Position numbers and translations under genes: made by a program
The notes under the pieces: model-generated
Database searches by the model: none
Seen by the model: the letters and a program-made list of their open reading frames with translations, nothing else
What the model was told of the DNA's origin: nothing
NCBI GenBank assembly: GCA_001312505.1
Contig: BBDW01000011.1
Coordinates: forward strand, 53,127-117,126
DNA length: 64,000 nt
Direction: 5' to 3'
From: Mediterraneibacter faecis JCM 15917
GTDB lineage: Bacteria > Bacillota > Clostridia > Lachnospirales > Lachnospiraceae
Shown: positions 9,683-19,999 of the stretch, piece after piece
Layout of the letters: each line of letters opens with the position of its first letter
How positions within the stretch are numbered: position 1 is the stretch's first letter

Positions 9683-9726
9683 AACAGCAACAGATGTCGT
9701 TATAATAACATCTGCTGCTGTTTTTT
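9683..9726 (+). terminator. Intrinsic terminator after cbiA
   Basis: Arms AACAGCAACAGATGT and ACATCTGCTGCTGTT with one mismatch, followed by T6. It closes the first corrinoid operon and separates it from the minus-strand ribbon-helix-helix gene. Confidence 0.85.
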
Positions 9727-9731
9727 AGGCT

Positions 9732-9941
9732 CTATGAAATATCCAGATCAATCGGTTCGTCCAAATGTTCGGAAACATATTTTCCATTTTTCTTCCGCTG
9801 CCTGACGCACTCAGTCAGAAGATATTCAATCTGACCGTTTACGGAACGAAAATCATCTTCTGCCCAGGCTGCGATTGCGTCATACAGTTTAGCGGAAAGA
9901 CGGAGAGGAACCTGCTTCTTTTTATTATCTTTTTCAGCCAT
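9732..9941 (-). CDS. Small Arc-like ribbon-helix-helix protein
   Basis: 69-aa protein with a basic N-terminus and the ribbon-helix-helix pattern [20 protein letters not shown] followed by [17 protein letters not shown], as in Arc/MetJ-type DNA-binding proteins. It begins two bases after the stop of the SPFH gene and is therefore co-transcribed with it. It may regulate that unit, but no operator is evident. No toxin partner is adjacent, so a toxin-antitoxin role is not supported. Confidence 0.7.
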   Translation of the reverse strand: MAEKDNKKKQVPLRLSAKLYDAIAAWAEDDFRSVNGQIEYLLTECVRQRKKNGKYVSEHLDEPIDLDIS

Positions 9942-9943
9942 TT

Positions 9944-10987
9944 CTAGTACAGACTTCCGGAATTAATGATCGGCTGTGTGTCATGGTTTCCACACAGAAC
10001 AACAAGTAGATTGGATACCATAGCAGCCTTACGTTCTTCATCCAGCTCTACGACTTCTTTCTCGCTTAATTGATCCAAAGCCATTTCAACCATGCCAACT
10101 GCTCCGTCTACAATCATCTTTCTTGCATCAATGATAGCAGAAGCCTGCTGACGCTGGAGCATGACAGCAGCGATTTCCGGTGCATAAGCAAGATATGTGA
10201 TTCTTGCTTCGATGATCTCAAGCCCTGCGTCTGTCACTTTCGTCTGGATCTCTTCGCGGATTCGCGCTGCAACAATCTCACTGGAGCCACGGAGACTTCC
10301 CTCATCAGCCTTTCCATCACCGGTTGTATCGACATCAGGAGCAGTGTCATATGGATAGATGCGGACAATATTACGAAGAGCACCATCACACTGAAGTGAG
10401 AGATATTCTTTGTAATTATCAACATTAAAGACAGCTTTCGCAGTATCTACAACACGCCATGTTACGGCAATACCAATCTCAATCGGATTTCCGAGACAGT
10501 CATTGATCTTCTGACGGGAGTTGTTCAGTGTCATAACCTTGAGAGAAATCTTTTTGCTTGAAGACTCTTCAGTGGTTCCTGTTGTAGAAACACCCAGGAG
10601 ACTGGAAAGATTTGCTCCCTTCTTGGAATTGTTATCAACATCTCCACTCTGACTCAACTTTGTCTTGGAAGCAGGGTTTACACTGGTACAGAATGGATTG
10701 ACAAAATAGAATCCGGCTTCTTTCAGTGTACCGATATAATTTCCAAAAAGTGTAAGAACCAGAGCTTCCTGTGGTTTCAGCACCTTCAATCCAAGAAATG
10801 GAACCCATCCGATGCACAGCCAGATAATGCTGACAACCAGTCCAGCGATAACCGGTGGAGCTGAGAATTCATGTTCCAGTGCGATTGCGGACAGAACGCA
10901 TCCTGCTATTGCAATCAGATAGAGCAGACAAAATAGTAAAAGCATTCCCATTCCATTTTTCTTATTTGATAATATTTTTTCATTCAT
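9944..10987 (-). CDS. SPFH/band-7 domain membrane protein
   Basis: Membrane-anchored SPFH (stomatin/prohibitin/flotillin/HflK) protein of about 347 aa. Two hydrophobic segments lie near residues 14-36 and 43-65, then [18 protein letters not shown] starts the SPFH domain, with [20 protein letters not shown] and [17 protein letters not shown] later. I start at ATG 10987, which has a GAGGAGG site, not the longer open frame from 11032. Such proteins organise membrane microdomains; the exact role here is not known. It is coupled to the ribbon-helix-helix gene. Confidence 0.85.
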   Translation of the reverse strand: MNEKILSNKKNGMGMLLLFCLLYLIAIAGCVLSAIALEHEFSAPPVIAGLVVSIIWLCIGWVPFLGLKVLKPQEALVLTLFGNYIGTLKEAGFYFVNPFCTSVNPASKTKLSQSGDVDNNSKKGANLSSLLGVSTTGTTEESSSKKISLKVMTLNNSRQKINDCLGNPIEIGIAVTWRVVDTAKAVFNVDNYKEYLSLQCDGALRNIVRIYPYDTAPDVDTTGDGKADEGSLRGSSEIVAARIREEIQTKVTDAGLEIIEARITYLAYAPEIAAVMLQRQQASAIIDARKMIVDGAVGMVEMALDQLSEKEVVELDEERKAAMVSNLLVVLCGNHDTQPIINSGSLY

Positions 10988-11132
10988 AGTGATTCCTCCT
11001 CTGGAAATAAAATGAAATTTATTTGATATCATTATGATATCACTTTTGAAAAAGAAGTCAATAATTTTTGGATAAAACCAAGAAATTTAACAAAATCAAT
11101 GCAACCGCAAATCAAGTCTACAAAAAGAAAAA

Positions 11133-11166
11133 GCTGTGAAAGATAAGCAATTTCATCTTTCACAGC
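11133..11166 (-). terminator. Intrinsic terminator of pckA
   Basis: Perfect 12-bp arms GCTGTGAAAGAT/ATCTTTCACAGC. On the minus strand the stem is followed by TTTTTCTTTTTG, as expected for the end of the pckA transcript. Confidence 0.85.
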
Positions 11167-11221
11167 TTCTATTCATATATTTATTCTATCAATCCCAGAA
11201 TTTTGGAATACAAGAACAATC

Positions 11222-12826
11222 TTACAGCTGAGGACCTGCAGCAACAAGTGCTTTACCAGCTTCATTTCCTTCGTATTTAGCGAAGTTCTTGATGAATCTC
11301 TGAGCAAGGTCTTTTGCCTTAACATCCCATTCAGCAGCGTCAGCGTATGTGTCACGAGGATCAAGGATTCCTGTGTCAACACCCTCAAGCTCTGTAGGTA
11401 CCTCGAAGTTGAAGTATGGGATTGTCTTTGTAGGAGCTTTGTTGATTGCTCCGTTAAGGATAGCGTCGATGATTCCACGAGTATCTTTAATGGAGATACG
11501 TTTTCCTGTTCCGTTCCATCCTGTGTTAACAAGGTAAGCCTTAGCTCCGCTAACTTCCATCTTCTTAACAAGTTCCTCTGCATATTTTGTAGGATGCAGC
11601 TCAAGGAATGCCTGTCCGAAGCAAGCTGAGAATGTTGGTGTAGGCTCTGTAATTCCACGCTCTGTACCAGCAAGTTTTGCTGTAAATCCAGACAGGAAGT
11701 AGTACTGTGTCTGATTCTCTGTCAGGATAGATACCGGAGGAAGTACTCCGAAAGCATCTGCAGACAGGAAGATTACATTCTTAGCTGCCGGTGCAGAAGA
11801 TACTGGACGAACGATGTTCTTAATGTGGTTGATCGGGTAAGATACACGAGTGTTCTCTGTTACGCTCTTGTCGGCAAAGTCGATCTTTCCGTTCTCGTCA
11901 AGTGTAACGTTCTCAAGAAGAGCGTCACGAACGATTGCGTTGTAGATGTCTGGCTCAGACTCTTTGTCAAGGTTGATAACCTTAGCGTAGCATCCACCCT
12001 CGAAGTTGAATACTCCGTTGTCATCCCAACCGTGCTCGTCATCACCGATGAGGAGTCTCTTAGGATCTGTGGAAAGTGTTGTCTTACCTGTTCCTGAAAG
12101 ACCGAAGAAGATTGCTGTGTTCTCTCCGTTGAGGTCTGTGTTAGCTGAGCAGTGCATGGAAGCAATTCCCTTAAGTGGAAGGAAGTAGTTCATCATAGAG
12201 AACATACCTTTCTTCATCTCTCCGCCGTACCATGTGTTAACGATAACCTGCTCTTTGCTTGTGATGTTGAAAAGTACAGCTGTCTCAGAGTTAAGTCCGA
12301 GCTCTTTGTAGTTCTCAACTTTAGCTTTGGAAGCATTGTAAACAACGAAATCTGGCTCGAAGTTCTCAAGTTCTTCCTCTGTTGGCTGAATGAACATATT
12401 TGTTACGAAATGTGCCTGCCAAGCTACTTCAACGATAAAACGGATTGCCATACGAGTATCTTTGTTAGCACCGCAGAATGCATCTACAACGAAAAGTCTC
12501 TTGTTAGAGAGCTCTTTGATTGCGATATCTTTAACAGCTGCCCAAGCTTCTTCTGTAGCTGGGTGGTTGTCGTTCTTGTATTCATCAGATGTCCACCAAA
12601 CTGTATCTTTGGAGTTCTCATCCATAACGATGAATTTATCTTTAGGAGAACGTCCTGTGTAAACACCTGTCATAACATTGACAGCACCGAGTTCACTTTC
12701 CTGTCCTTTTTCAAAACCTTCAAGTTCCGGTTTTGTCTCTTCTTCGAATAATAATTCGTAGGAAGGATTGTATACGACTTCTGTTGTTCCAGTAATGCCA
12801 TACTTACTTAAATCAATTTTTGCCAT
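11222..12826 (-). CDS. pckA: Phosphoenolpyruvate carboxykinase (ATP)
   Basis: Interconverts oxaloacetate + ATP and PEP + CO2 + ADP; in gut anaerobes it often runs toward oxaloacetate. The 534-aa length is normal. The P-loop [16 protein letters not shown] lies near residue 240, followed by LIGDDEHGW with metal-binding Asp residues. [15 protein letters not shown] near residue 53 and [17 protein letters not shown] near 440 are family signatures. A GAGG ribosome site precedes the start. The reading frame is intact and has no long G run. It is monocistronic with its own terminator. Confidence 0.97.
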   Translation of the reverse strand: MAKIDLSKYGITGTTEVVYNPSYELLFEEETKPELEGFEKGQESELGAVNVMTGVYTGRSPKDKFIVMDENSKDTVWWTSDEYKNDNHPATEEAWAAVKDIAIKELSNKRLFVVDAFCGANKDTRMAIRFIVEVAWQAHFVTNMFIQPTEEELENFEPDFVVYNASKAKVENYKELGLNSETAVLFNITSKEQVIVNTWYGGEMKKGMFSMMNYFLPLKGIASMHCSANTDLNGENTAIFFGLSGTGKTTLSTDPKRLLIGDDEHGWDDNGVFNFEGGCYAKVINLDKESEPDIYNAIVRDALLENVTLDENGKIDFADKSVTENTRVSYPINHIKNIVRPVSSAPAAKNVIFLSADAFGVLPPVSILTENQTQYYFLSGFTAKLAGTERGITEPTPTFSACFGQAFLELHPTKYAEELVKKMEVSGAKAYLVNTGWNGTGKRISIKDTRGIIDAILNGAINKAPTKTIPYFNFEVPTELEGVDTGILDPRDTYADAAEWDVKAKDLAQRFIKNFAKYEGNEAGKALVAAGPQL

Positions 12827-13112
12827 CTTACATATACCTCTTTCTTTCTAATGATAGAATAAAATGCTGCTCATGCAAGCTTTTCATATCCTTTTTTAAT
12901 TATACATATTATGTGAAGAAAATCAATAAAAATCCCGTAAATTTTTTAACAAAGAACTGGGAAAAATGAAAGATTTCATATTAAAAATGCAAGAAGAAAA
13001 AAGAAAAATGTCAAATAATGAAAAATTACAAGGAAAATATGACAGATTCCGTTGCTTTTTTATATATCAGAATGAAAAAAATTATGATAAAATAGGAGAA
13101 TAATGCCAGAAA

Positions 13113-14313
13113 ATGCGAAAAAACTGGCTTGTGAAGTTAGAAAGACAAACTATAGATCAGAAGAAAATAATAAGAAAAGCAGACATAACAATGGTAGATG
13201 ATGAAAGAAAAACGACAAAAAATGAAAAGATGTCGATGAAAGAAAATGAAAGATTATTGATTGAAAAATTCAAAACGATAAAACCGGTGGAGAAATCCTA
13301 TGAAGAACAGGCAAAAAGACGATGGAAAACAGTTGCAAAACCACTGTTCAGCTTAGGAAAACTGGAAGATGCCGTGATCCGAATGGCAGGAATCCGAAGA
13401 GAAGCAGATTTTGAGATTAAAAAGAAAGGCTTGCTGATCTTTTGTGCGGATAATGGAGTTGTTTCAGAGGGAGTGACCCAGACCGGACAGGAAGTGACCG
13501 CAATCGTTGCGGATAATTTTACAAAATGTGCGACGAGCGTATGTATTATGGCAGAGACCGCCGGAGCGGATTTATTTCCAATTGATATTGGAATGGTGAC
13601 AGATGTTCCGTCGGTGACAGATCCGAAAGACAAAGTGATGTACGGAACAAAGAATATGGCGATGGAACCTGCAATGTCAAGAGAACAGGCTGCACAAGCC
13701 GTTCTTATTGGCATACGAAAGGTCAAAGAGTTGGCAGAACAAGGGTATGATCTGATTGCAACCGGTGAGATGGGGGGGATTGGAAATACAACGACCAGCA
13801 GTGCTGTTGTGTCCGTTCTGCTTGATGAAAGTGTGGAAAATGTGACAGGGAGAGGCGCAGGCCTTAGTTCAGAAGGGCTGAATAGAAAGATTCGTGCAAT
13901 TAAGAGAGCAATTGAAAAGCATCAGCCGGACAAGGAAGATGTTTTAGATGTTTTGTCCAAAGTCGGAGGGCTTGATATTGCCGGAATGACAGGTGCATTT
14001 CTCGGAGGTGCGATCTATCATATTCCGGTTCTGATTGATGGGTTCATCTCTTCTGCAGCAGCATTGTGCGCAGTGCGTATGGTTCCTGAGACGGCGGATT
14101 ATATCCTGGCATCACATTGCTCCGGAGAGCCGGCGGGGGCGAATGGTCTTAGAAGAGCTGAAACTTCCATATCTGATTGATGCGAAGATGTCTCTTGGAG
14201 AAGGCAGTGGTGCAGTTGCAGCAATTCCACTTCTTGAGATGGGTGTGAATGTTTATCGGAAGATGAGTACCTTTGAAGAGATTAAAGTAGAGCAGTATGA
14301 AGAACTTAAGTGA
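13113..14313 (+). CDS. cobT: Nicotinate-nucleotide-dimethylbenzimidazole phosphoribosyltransferase, frame-broken
   Basis: Makes alpha-ribazole phosphate, the lower-ligand nucleotide. Conserved residues start near 13280 (AKRRWKTVAKPLFSLGKLE). IFCADNGVVSEGVT, then GEMGGIGNTTTSSA (family GEMGIGNTTTSSA; G7 at 13772-13778) and GLDIAGMTGAFLGGA follow. At the G5 run 14135-14139 the frame shifts; removing one G restores AGRMVLEELKLPYLIDAKMSLGEGSGA, including the catalytic Glu. The start is unresolved: an AGGAG site fits ATG 13103, which is one base out of frame, and 13113 or a later ATG is possible. It opens the second corrinoid run. Confidence 0.9.
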
Positions 14314-14331
14314 AGATGAGGAGTAAGAAAA

Positions 14332-15087
14332 ATGTGGTTATTGAACGCAATGATCATTGCAATCGCTATGTATTCTAAGATTCCGATGCCGCGGGTAGAC
14401 TGGAATGAAAAAAATATGAGATATGCGATGTGCTTTTTCCCATTGGTCGGAGTTATAATTGGAGTATTGGAAATAGTTGCCGGGAATCTGATCACAATAT
14501 GGAAGGGAGAAGGAACTTTCTTTTATGCAGTTGTATTGACTTTGCTTCCGGTTTTTATAACAGGAGGAATTCATCTGGATGGATTCGCAGATACAATGGA
14601 CGCAAAAAGTTCTTATGGAGACCGGGAGAAGAAGCTGGAGATTCTGAAAGACCCTCATACGGGAGCATTTGCGATCATCAGTCTTTGCTGTTATTTCCTT
14701 CTGTGTGTGGGGGGGATTTTTAGTGAAATGCGAACAGAACGTTTATTTGCGGCAGCACTCGTGTTTGTGTTCTCGCGTTCGCTGAGTGGAATTTCTGTTG
14801 TGACGTTTCAGGCAGCGAAGAACAGTGGACTGCTTCGGACATTTCAAGACGGTGCACAGAAGAGAAATGTAAGGATTGTATTGATCTTCTGGCTATTTGC
14901 AACAGTAGTCGGATTCTATCTGACAGCAGGTTTATGCGGAGTGGCAGCAGCAGTTGTCGGACTTGCTGTTTTCTTTTATTATGATCAGTTTAGCAGAAAA
15001 CAGTTTGGAGGTATTACAGGTGATCTTGCCGGATACTTCCTGCAGTTGTGTGAGCTGTTTATGCTGGCAGTGCTTGCATTATTCTAG
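14332..15087 (+). CDS. cobS: Adenosylcobinamide-GDP ribazoletransferase (cobalamin synthase)
   Basis: Polytopic membrane enzyme joining AdoCbi-GDP and alpha-ribazole (phosphate). SKIPMPRVDW and FPLVGVIIGVLE near the N-terminus, then GGIHLDGFADTMDAKSSYGDREKKLEI near residue 82 (the metal-binding HLDGFADT motif) and DPHTGAFA, make the call firm. About six hydrophobic segments are visible. A G7 at 14709-14715 probably adds one Gly. It follows cobT after 18 bases. Confidence 0.94.
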   Translation: MWLLNAMIIAIAMYSKIPMPRVDWNEKNMRYAMCFFPLVGVIIGVLEIVAGNLITIWKGEGTFFYAVVLTLLPVFITGGIHLDGFADTMDAKSSYGDREKKLEILKDPHTGAFAIISLCCYFLLCVGGIFSEMRTERLFAAALVFVFSRSLSGISVVTFQAAKNSGLLRTFQDGAQKRNVRIVLIFWLFATVVGFYLTAGLCGVAAAVVGLAVFFYYDQFSRKQFGGITGDLAGYFLQLCELFMLAVLALF

Positions 15088-15173
15088 AAATGTTATTGCA
15101 TATCAATGTTTTATGATAGATGCTTTATTATAGAAATGAAAATGAAATAAAATAGATTTTTTTGGAGTGATTT

Positions 15174-15791
15174 ATGGAGCTTATTTTGATCCGGCATTTG
15201 AAGACACCGGGCAATGAAAAGAGACAATATATCGGAAGTACAGATGAAGAACTGTCAGAACAGGAAGTACTGAACTTTAAACAGAAATATAAAATAGATA
15301 GCTATCCACAGGTACAGCAAGTGATTGTCAGTCCAATGAAGAGATGTATTCAAACGGCAGAGTTGATTTATCCAGAGGTGCAGATACAACAGGAATCGTT
15401 GCTGAAAGAATGTGATTTTGGTATTTTTGAAGGAAAGACATATGAAGAGCTGAAAGACAGAGCAGAATATCAGGCATGGCTGGATTCCGGTGGAACGATT
15501 GCATTTCCGGAAGGGGGGGAGGAGCAGAAGGAATTCCGTTTACGTTGTGTGAGAGGCATGCTCTGTCAGGTTGATAGATTATGTGAAGAAAATGTAGAAA
15601 GTGCAGCCTTTGTCGTTCATGGAGGAACGATTATGGCGGTGCTGGAACAACTGGCGGAAGACCAAAAAGATTTTTATCACTGGCAGGTGGAAAATGGCAG
15701 AGGATATAGAATGCTTGTTGACGAAGAAGAGTGGAAGTCCGGCGTTCACAGATTTTATGAAATTCAAAAACTGGGAGGCGCGATAGAATGA
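15174..15791 (+). CDS. cobC: Histidine phosphatase, probable alpha-ribazole phosphatase
   Basis: Phosphoglycerate-mutase-fold phosphatase that would remove phosphate from alpha-ribazole phosphate or cobalamin phosphate. It starts with LILIRHLKTPGNEKRQYIGS. The catalytic RH is present but followed by Leu instead of the usual Gly. SPMKRCIQTAELIYP, ECDFGIFEGKTYEEL and FVVHGGTIMAVLE supply the remaining active-site segments. A G7 at 15513-15519 may add one Gly. It overlaps cbiB by four bases. The substrate is assigned from context. Confidence 0.85.
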   Translation: MELILIRHLKTPGNEKRQYIGSTDEELSEQEVLNFKQKYKIDSYPQVQQVIVSPMKRCIQTAELIYPEVQIQQESLLKECDFGIFEGKTYEELKDRAEYQAWLDSGGTIAFPEGGEEQKEFRLRCVRGMLCQVDRLCEENVESAAFVVHGGTIMAVLEQLAEDQKDFYHWQVENGRGYRMLVDEEEWKSGVHRFYEIQKLGGAIE

Positions 15792-16781
15792 ATGGGAAGA
15801 TGACAATCTTGGCATGCATTACAGGATTTCTGTTAGATTGCATTTTCGGAGATCCGGTCTGGATGTACCATCCGATACGCGTGATCGGAAACCTGATCAG
15901 TGTGTTGGAAAAAGGATTGCGGAAGTTGTTGTGCAGTCGGATTCCTGCATCAGAACAAAAGAAGAAAAATAAAAGAGAAGTTCTGGCAGGAGGGATTTTA
16001 TGGATTCTGACAGTTTTGTTATCCTTTCTTGTACCAGCGGTACTCTTATTTGCTGCAGGAAAGGTTCATCCGGCAGTACGGTTTCTTTTGGAAACTTCTG
16101 GTGTTACCAGATATTTGCGGCGCGGTGTCTTGTAGGAGAAAGTAGGAAGGTTTATCAGAAATTAAAAGAAGACGACTTGCCTGGTGCAAGAAGAGCTGTA
16201 TCCATGATTGTCGGAAGAGACACAGAGAACCTTACAGCAGAAGGTGTGACGAAAGCTGCGGTAGAGACAGTGGCGGAGAATACTTCCGACGGCGTGACGG
16301 CTCCGCTTTTATTTCTTCTGATCGGCGGCGCACCGCTTGGATTCTTATACAAAGCAGTGAATACGATGGATTCTATGCTTGGATACAAAAATGAAAAATA
16401 TCTGTATTTCGGAAGAATACCAGCAAAGATGGATGATGTGTTTAATTACATTCCGGCGAGGTTGACAGCGTGGTTTATGATTGTTGCAGCATTTTTGACA
16501 GGAATGGATGGAAAGAATGCATGGAAGATTTACTTACGGGATAAGAGAAAACATGCAAGTCCGAATTCCGCCCAGTCAGAGGCGGTATGCGCCGGAGCGC
16601 TTGATGTACAGTTAGCCGGGGGGATGCGGTTTATTTCGGGAAAGTCTATAAAAAGGATTATATCGGCGATGCAATCCGTAAGATTGAACCGGAGGATATT
16701 CTTCGTGCCGGGAAATTAATGTATATGACAACGATACTGATGATGGTTGTCTTTGGAGGTTTATTGTTATGGATTTTTTGA
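15788..16781 (+). CDS. cbiB: Adenosylcobinamide-phosphate synthase, twice frame-broken
   Basis: Membrane enzyme attaching the aminopropanol (phosphate) arm to adenosylcobyrate. LLDCIFGDPVWMYHPIRVIG at the N-terminus, and later IVGRDTENLTAEGVTKAAVETVAENTSDG read across frames, identify it. One T seems lost near 16092 (ETS versus ETFWCYQ). The G6 run at 16618-16623 is two bases over the expected four: the corrected frame reads LAGDAVYFGKVYKKDYIGD and IRKIEPEDILRAGK. The last residues overlap the next gene by 13 bases. Confidence 0.9.
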
Positions 16782-17356
16782 TTCGATTTGCAAAAATGGA
16801 AGATGCAGAAGAACTTCTGGCGCTCTATACACCGTATGTAACGGATACAGTGATTACATTTGAATATGAAGTTCCGTCACTGGAAGAATTCAAAGATCGA
16901 ATGCGTCAGACGATGAAAAAGTACCCGTATCTGGTCGCAGAACAGAATGGCGAGATTCTTGGATATAGCTGTGCAGGGGGGGCATTCAAAGGTCGTGCAG
17001 CATATGACTGGGCAGTGGAAACAACAATTTATATAAGAAAAGACCGGCAGAAAACCGGAGTTGGTAAAAAGCTGTATGAGGCACTGGAGAAAGTACTGCA
17101 CGCTCAGAACATTTGCAATCTATATGCATGCATTGGATATCCAGAGGTTGAAGATGAATATCTGACAAAGAACAGCGCACAGTTCCATGCACATCTTGGA
17201 TACCGTATGGTGGGAGAATTCTATCATTGCGGATACAAATTTGACCGCTGGTATAATATGGTCTGGATGGAAAAGCTTTTGGATCCGGAGATTAAACATC
17301 CAAAGCCAATCAAATGGATGGAAGAGAATCGCGAGGAGCTGGAGGCAGTACTTTAA
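16769..17356 (+). CDS. GNAT acetyltransferase, phosphinothricin-acetyltransferase-like
   Basis: 195-aa GNAT-fold N-acetyltransferase of the PAT/bar-like subgroup: IRFAKMEDAEELLALYTPYV at the N-terminus, TFEYEVPSLEEFKDRM, then the acetyl-CoA loop RKDRQKTGVGKKLYEALE near residue 92 and YEGHLGYRMVGEF-type C-terminal residues (here HLGYRMVGEFYHCGYKFDRW). A G7 at 16976-16982 adds a probable extra Gly in SCAGGAFK. It lies between cbiB and cobD and overlaps cbiB, so it is co-transcribed with corrinoid genes. The substrate is unknown. Confidence 0.85.
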   Translation: MDFLIRFAKMEDAEELLALYTPYVTDTVITFEYEVPSLEEFKDRMRQTMKKYPYLVAEQNGEILGYSCAGGAFKGRAAYDWAVETTIYIRKDRQKTGVGKKLYEALEKVLHAQNICNLYACIGYPEVEDEYLTKNSAQFHAHLGYRMVGEFYHCGYKFDRWYNMVWMEKLLDPEIKHPKPIKWMEENREELEAVL

Positions 17357-17396
17357 GGTTAAAAACGAAACACATAGAGAAGTAGGAGTAAGATTC

Positions 17397-18449
17397 ATGG
17401 AATATGTACACGGAGGAGACATTTATACATATGGAGATGTGCTGGATTTTTCAGTTAATGTAAATCCTTACGGTCCGTCAGAAGAAGTTCTTGAAGCGGC
17501 AAAAAGATCGATGGATGAAGTGAGTCTTTATCCGGACAGTCAATGCAGACGGCTCAGAAAGAGACTGGCAGAGAAAAAAAGTCTGCCGGAAGAATATTTC
17601 CTTTTCGGAAATGGAGCAGCGGAGCTATTCTTTTCTATTGTTCTTGCAGAAAAACCAAAGAAAGCATTGCTTCCAATTCCGGCTTTCGCAGAATATGAAC
17701 AGGCACTTCGGACGGTAGACTGCGAAATCATTTATCATGAGTTGAAAAGAGAGAATAACTTTGCATTGACAGAAAGCTTTTTGGAAGAACTGACAGAGGA
17801 TATTGATCTTGTATTTTTATGCTCCCCCCCATCGAATCCGTCAGGCCAGGTGATCGAACCGGAGTTGATGAAACAGATCCTTACGCGATGTGAAGAAAAG
17901 AAGATTCGTCTTGTTTTAGACGAGTGTTTTATCGAATTTCTGGAAGAAACGCAGAAATATACCATGGTGAAAAAGGTGACGGATCATCCGAGCCTTTTTC
18001 TCGTACAGGCATTTACAAAGATGTATGGAATCCCGGGATTAAGACTTGGATATGCGATGACATCAGATGCAAAGTTGCGAGAGAGCATGCAGCAGATCCG
18101 TCAGCCGTGGAGTGTGTCGGTTCCGGCGCAGGCAGCAGGGATAGAAGCACTGACAGAGAGAGAAGAACAGAGAGTTCAGAAAATACGAAACAAAATCGTG
18201 GAAGAAAAAATGCGCATGGAAAAGAAAATGCGTGAGTTTGGGATTAGATTTATTCCAACAAAGGCAAATTTCTTCTTATTATATAGTGAAAGCTCATTGT
18301 TTGAACGATTGTTAGAGCAGGGGGTTTTGATTCGAAATTGTGAGAACTATAGAGGGTTGAAGAAAGGCTGGTATCGGATTGCAGTGCGGACAAAAGAGGA
18401 AAATGATGTTCTTTTACGGGCACTTGAAACAATCCTGTCAAAGCAGTGA
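17397..18449 (+). CDS. cobD: Threonine-phosphate decarboxylase-like aminotransferase
   Basis: PLP enzyme of the histidinol-phosphate aminotransferase family that makes (R)-1-aminopropan-2-ol phosphate for the corrin side arm. [20 protein letters not shown] at the N-terminus is characteristic of CobD. The PLP lysine lies in [16 protein letters not shown] near residue 205. [10 protein letters not shown] corresponds to the family CNPNNPTG, with one extra Pro from the C7 run 17824-17830. The start at 17397 has AGGAG upstream; the longer open frame from 17187 overlaps the GNAT gene and lacks family similarity. Confidence 0.9.
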   Translation: MEYVHGGDIYTYGDVLDFSVNVNPYGPSEEVLEAAKRSMDEVSLYPDSQCRRLRKRLAEKKSLPEEYFLFGNGAAELFFSIVLAEKPKKALLPIPAFAEYEQALRTVDCEIIYHELKRENNFALTESFLEELTEDIDLVFLCSPPSNPSGQVIEPELMKQILTRCEEKKIRLVLDECFIEFLEETQKYTMVKKVTDHPSLFLVQAFTKMYGIPGLRLGYAMTSDAKLRESMQQIRQPWSVSVPAQAAGIEALTEREEQRVQKIRNKIVEEKMRMEKKMREFGIRFIPTKANFFLLYSESSLFERLLEQGVLIRNCENYRGLKKGWYRIAVRTKEENDVLLRALETILSKQ

Positions 18450-18463
18450 AGGAGGCGAAAAAT

Positions 18464-19971
18464 ATGGCGAAATCAATTATGATACAGGGAACGATGTCGA
18501 ATGTCGGAAAGAGCGCACTGGCAGCAGGTCTTTGCCGTGTCCTGAAACAGGATGGATACAAAGTTGCACCTTTCAAATCCCAAAATATGGCACTCAATTC
18601 TTTTATCACAAAAGAAGGACTGGAGATGGGAAGAGCCAGGTGATGCAAGCAGAAGCTGCAGGGATTGAACCGGAAGCAATAATGAATCCAATTTTACTTA
18701 AGCCGACGAATGATACAGGCTCTCAGGTGATTATTAATGGTAAACCAATCGGAGTGATGGCTGCAAGAGAGTATTACCGTCATAAGAAGGAATATATTCC
18801 GGCAATTATGGATGCATATCATGAGTTAGAAAAAAGTATGATATCATTGTAATTGAAGGGGGGGCCGGAAGTCCCGCAGAAATTAACCTGAAAAAAGATG
18901 ATATTGTAAATATGGGAATGGCAAAGCTTGCAGACGCACCGGTTCTTCTTGTCGGAGACATTGATCGTGGTGGAGTATTTGCCCAGATCGCCGGAACTGT
19001 AATGCTTCTTGAAGAGGATGAAAAAGCGCGGATCAAAGGAACGATCATTAATAAATTCCGTGGAGATGTATCCATTTTGGAGCCGGGACTTCGAATGTTG
19101 GAAGATAAGACGGATATCCCTGTAACGGGAGTAGTTCCGTATTTTTATTTAGATCTGGATGAGGAAGACAGTCTGACGGAACGATTTCAGAAAAAAGAAA
19201 AACCGGGACTGATTGATCTGGCAGTGATCCGATTCCCAAGGATCTCTAATTTTACTGACTTAGCACCTTTAGAAGCATTGGAAGAGGTGAGCGTGCGTTA
19301 TGTTTCATCTCCGGCTGAGTTTGGAAATCCGGATGCGGTGATCCTTCCGGGAACAAAGAATACGATCAGCGATCTTCTGTGGATGCGTCAGAATGGATTA
19401 GAAGCAAGAATTCTGAAACACAGCGCACAGAACAAACCGGTCTTTGGAATCTGCGGCGGGTATCAGATGCTTGGAATGGAAATCTCAGATCCAACAGGAG
19501 AAGAGTATGGAGGAACTGTACAGGGAATGGGACTTTTGGATACAAAGACCGTGTTCCGCCCGGAAAAACACAGAACCAGAGTACATGGAACATTTGGCGA
19601 GATGAAAGGAATCCTGAAAGAGATGGAGGGACTTCCTTTCGAAGGATACGAGATCCATATGGGAGAGACGATTCTTGATGAGCACGCATCCGCTTATAAC
19701 ATTAGAAAATGATTCTGATACGCTACAACAAGGACATCCGGATGGTTCACAGAAGGAAAATGTCTATGGCTGTTATGTGCATGGAATCTTTGATTCACCG
19801 GAAATGTCAGGTGGGTTTCTCTCCGCTTTATTGAAAGAGAAAGGCTATGATCCGGAGACGGTACAGGCAGTAGACTGGAAGTCTTATAAGGAAGAACAGT
19901 ATGATAAGCTTGCAGATATCGTTCGTGCTAGTCTGGATATGAAAGAAATTTATAGAATTATTGGATTGTAG
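18464..19971 (+). CDS. cbiP: Cobyric acid synthase, frame-broken at three places
   Basis: Glutamine-dependent amidation of the b, d, e and g side chains of adenosylcobyrinate diamide (CbiP/CobQ). The start has [25 protein letters not shown] holds the P-loop. One C seems lost near 18641 ([12 protein letters not shown]), one A in the A6 run near 18834 ([10 protein letters not shown]), and two C near 19692. The G7 run 18858-18864 turns the invariant [11 protein letters not shown] into [12 protein letters not shown]. The amidotransferase Cys is in [11 protein letters not shown], and CYVHGIFD near the C-terminus contains the catalytic His. All pieces are collinear, so one gene is certain. Confidence 0.92.
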
Positions 19972-19999
19972 AGTTTGTAATGAGAGAGGGGGGGAAAGT

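Noticed and set aside
9732..10987. Ribbon-helix-helix gene plus neighbour as a toxin-antitoxin pair
   Set aside because: The partner is an SPFH membrane protein with no toxin motif; a simple operon is the better reading.
13103..13200. Separate leader peptide gene with AGGAG site before cobT
   Set aside because: The 32-residue frame has no recognisable attenuator structure, and a single lost A would join it to cobT, so it more likely marks the true cobT start.
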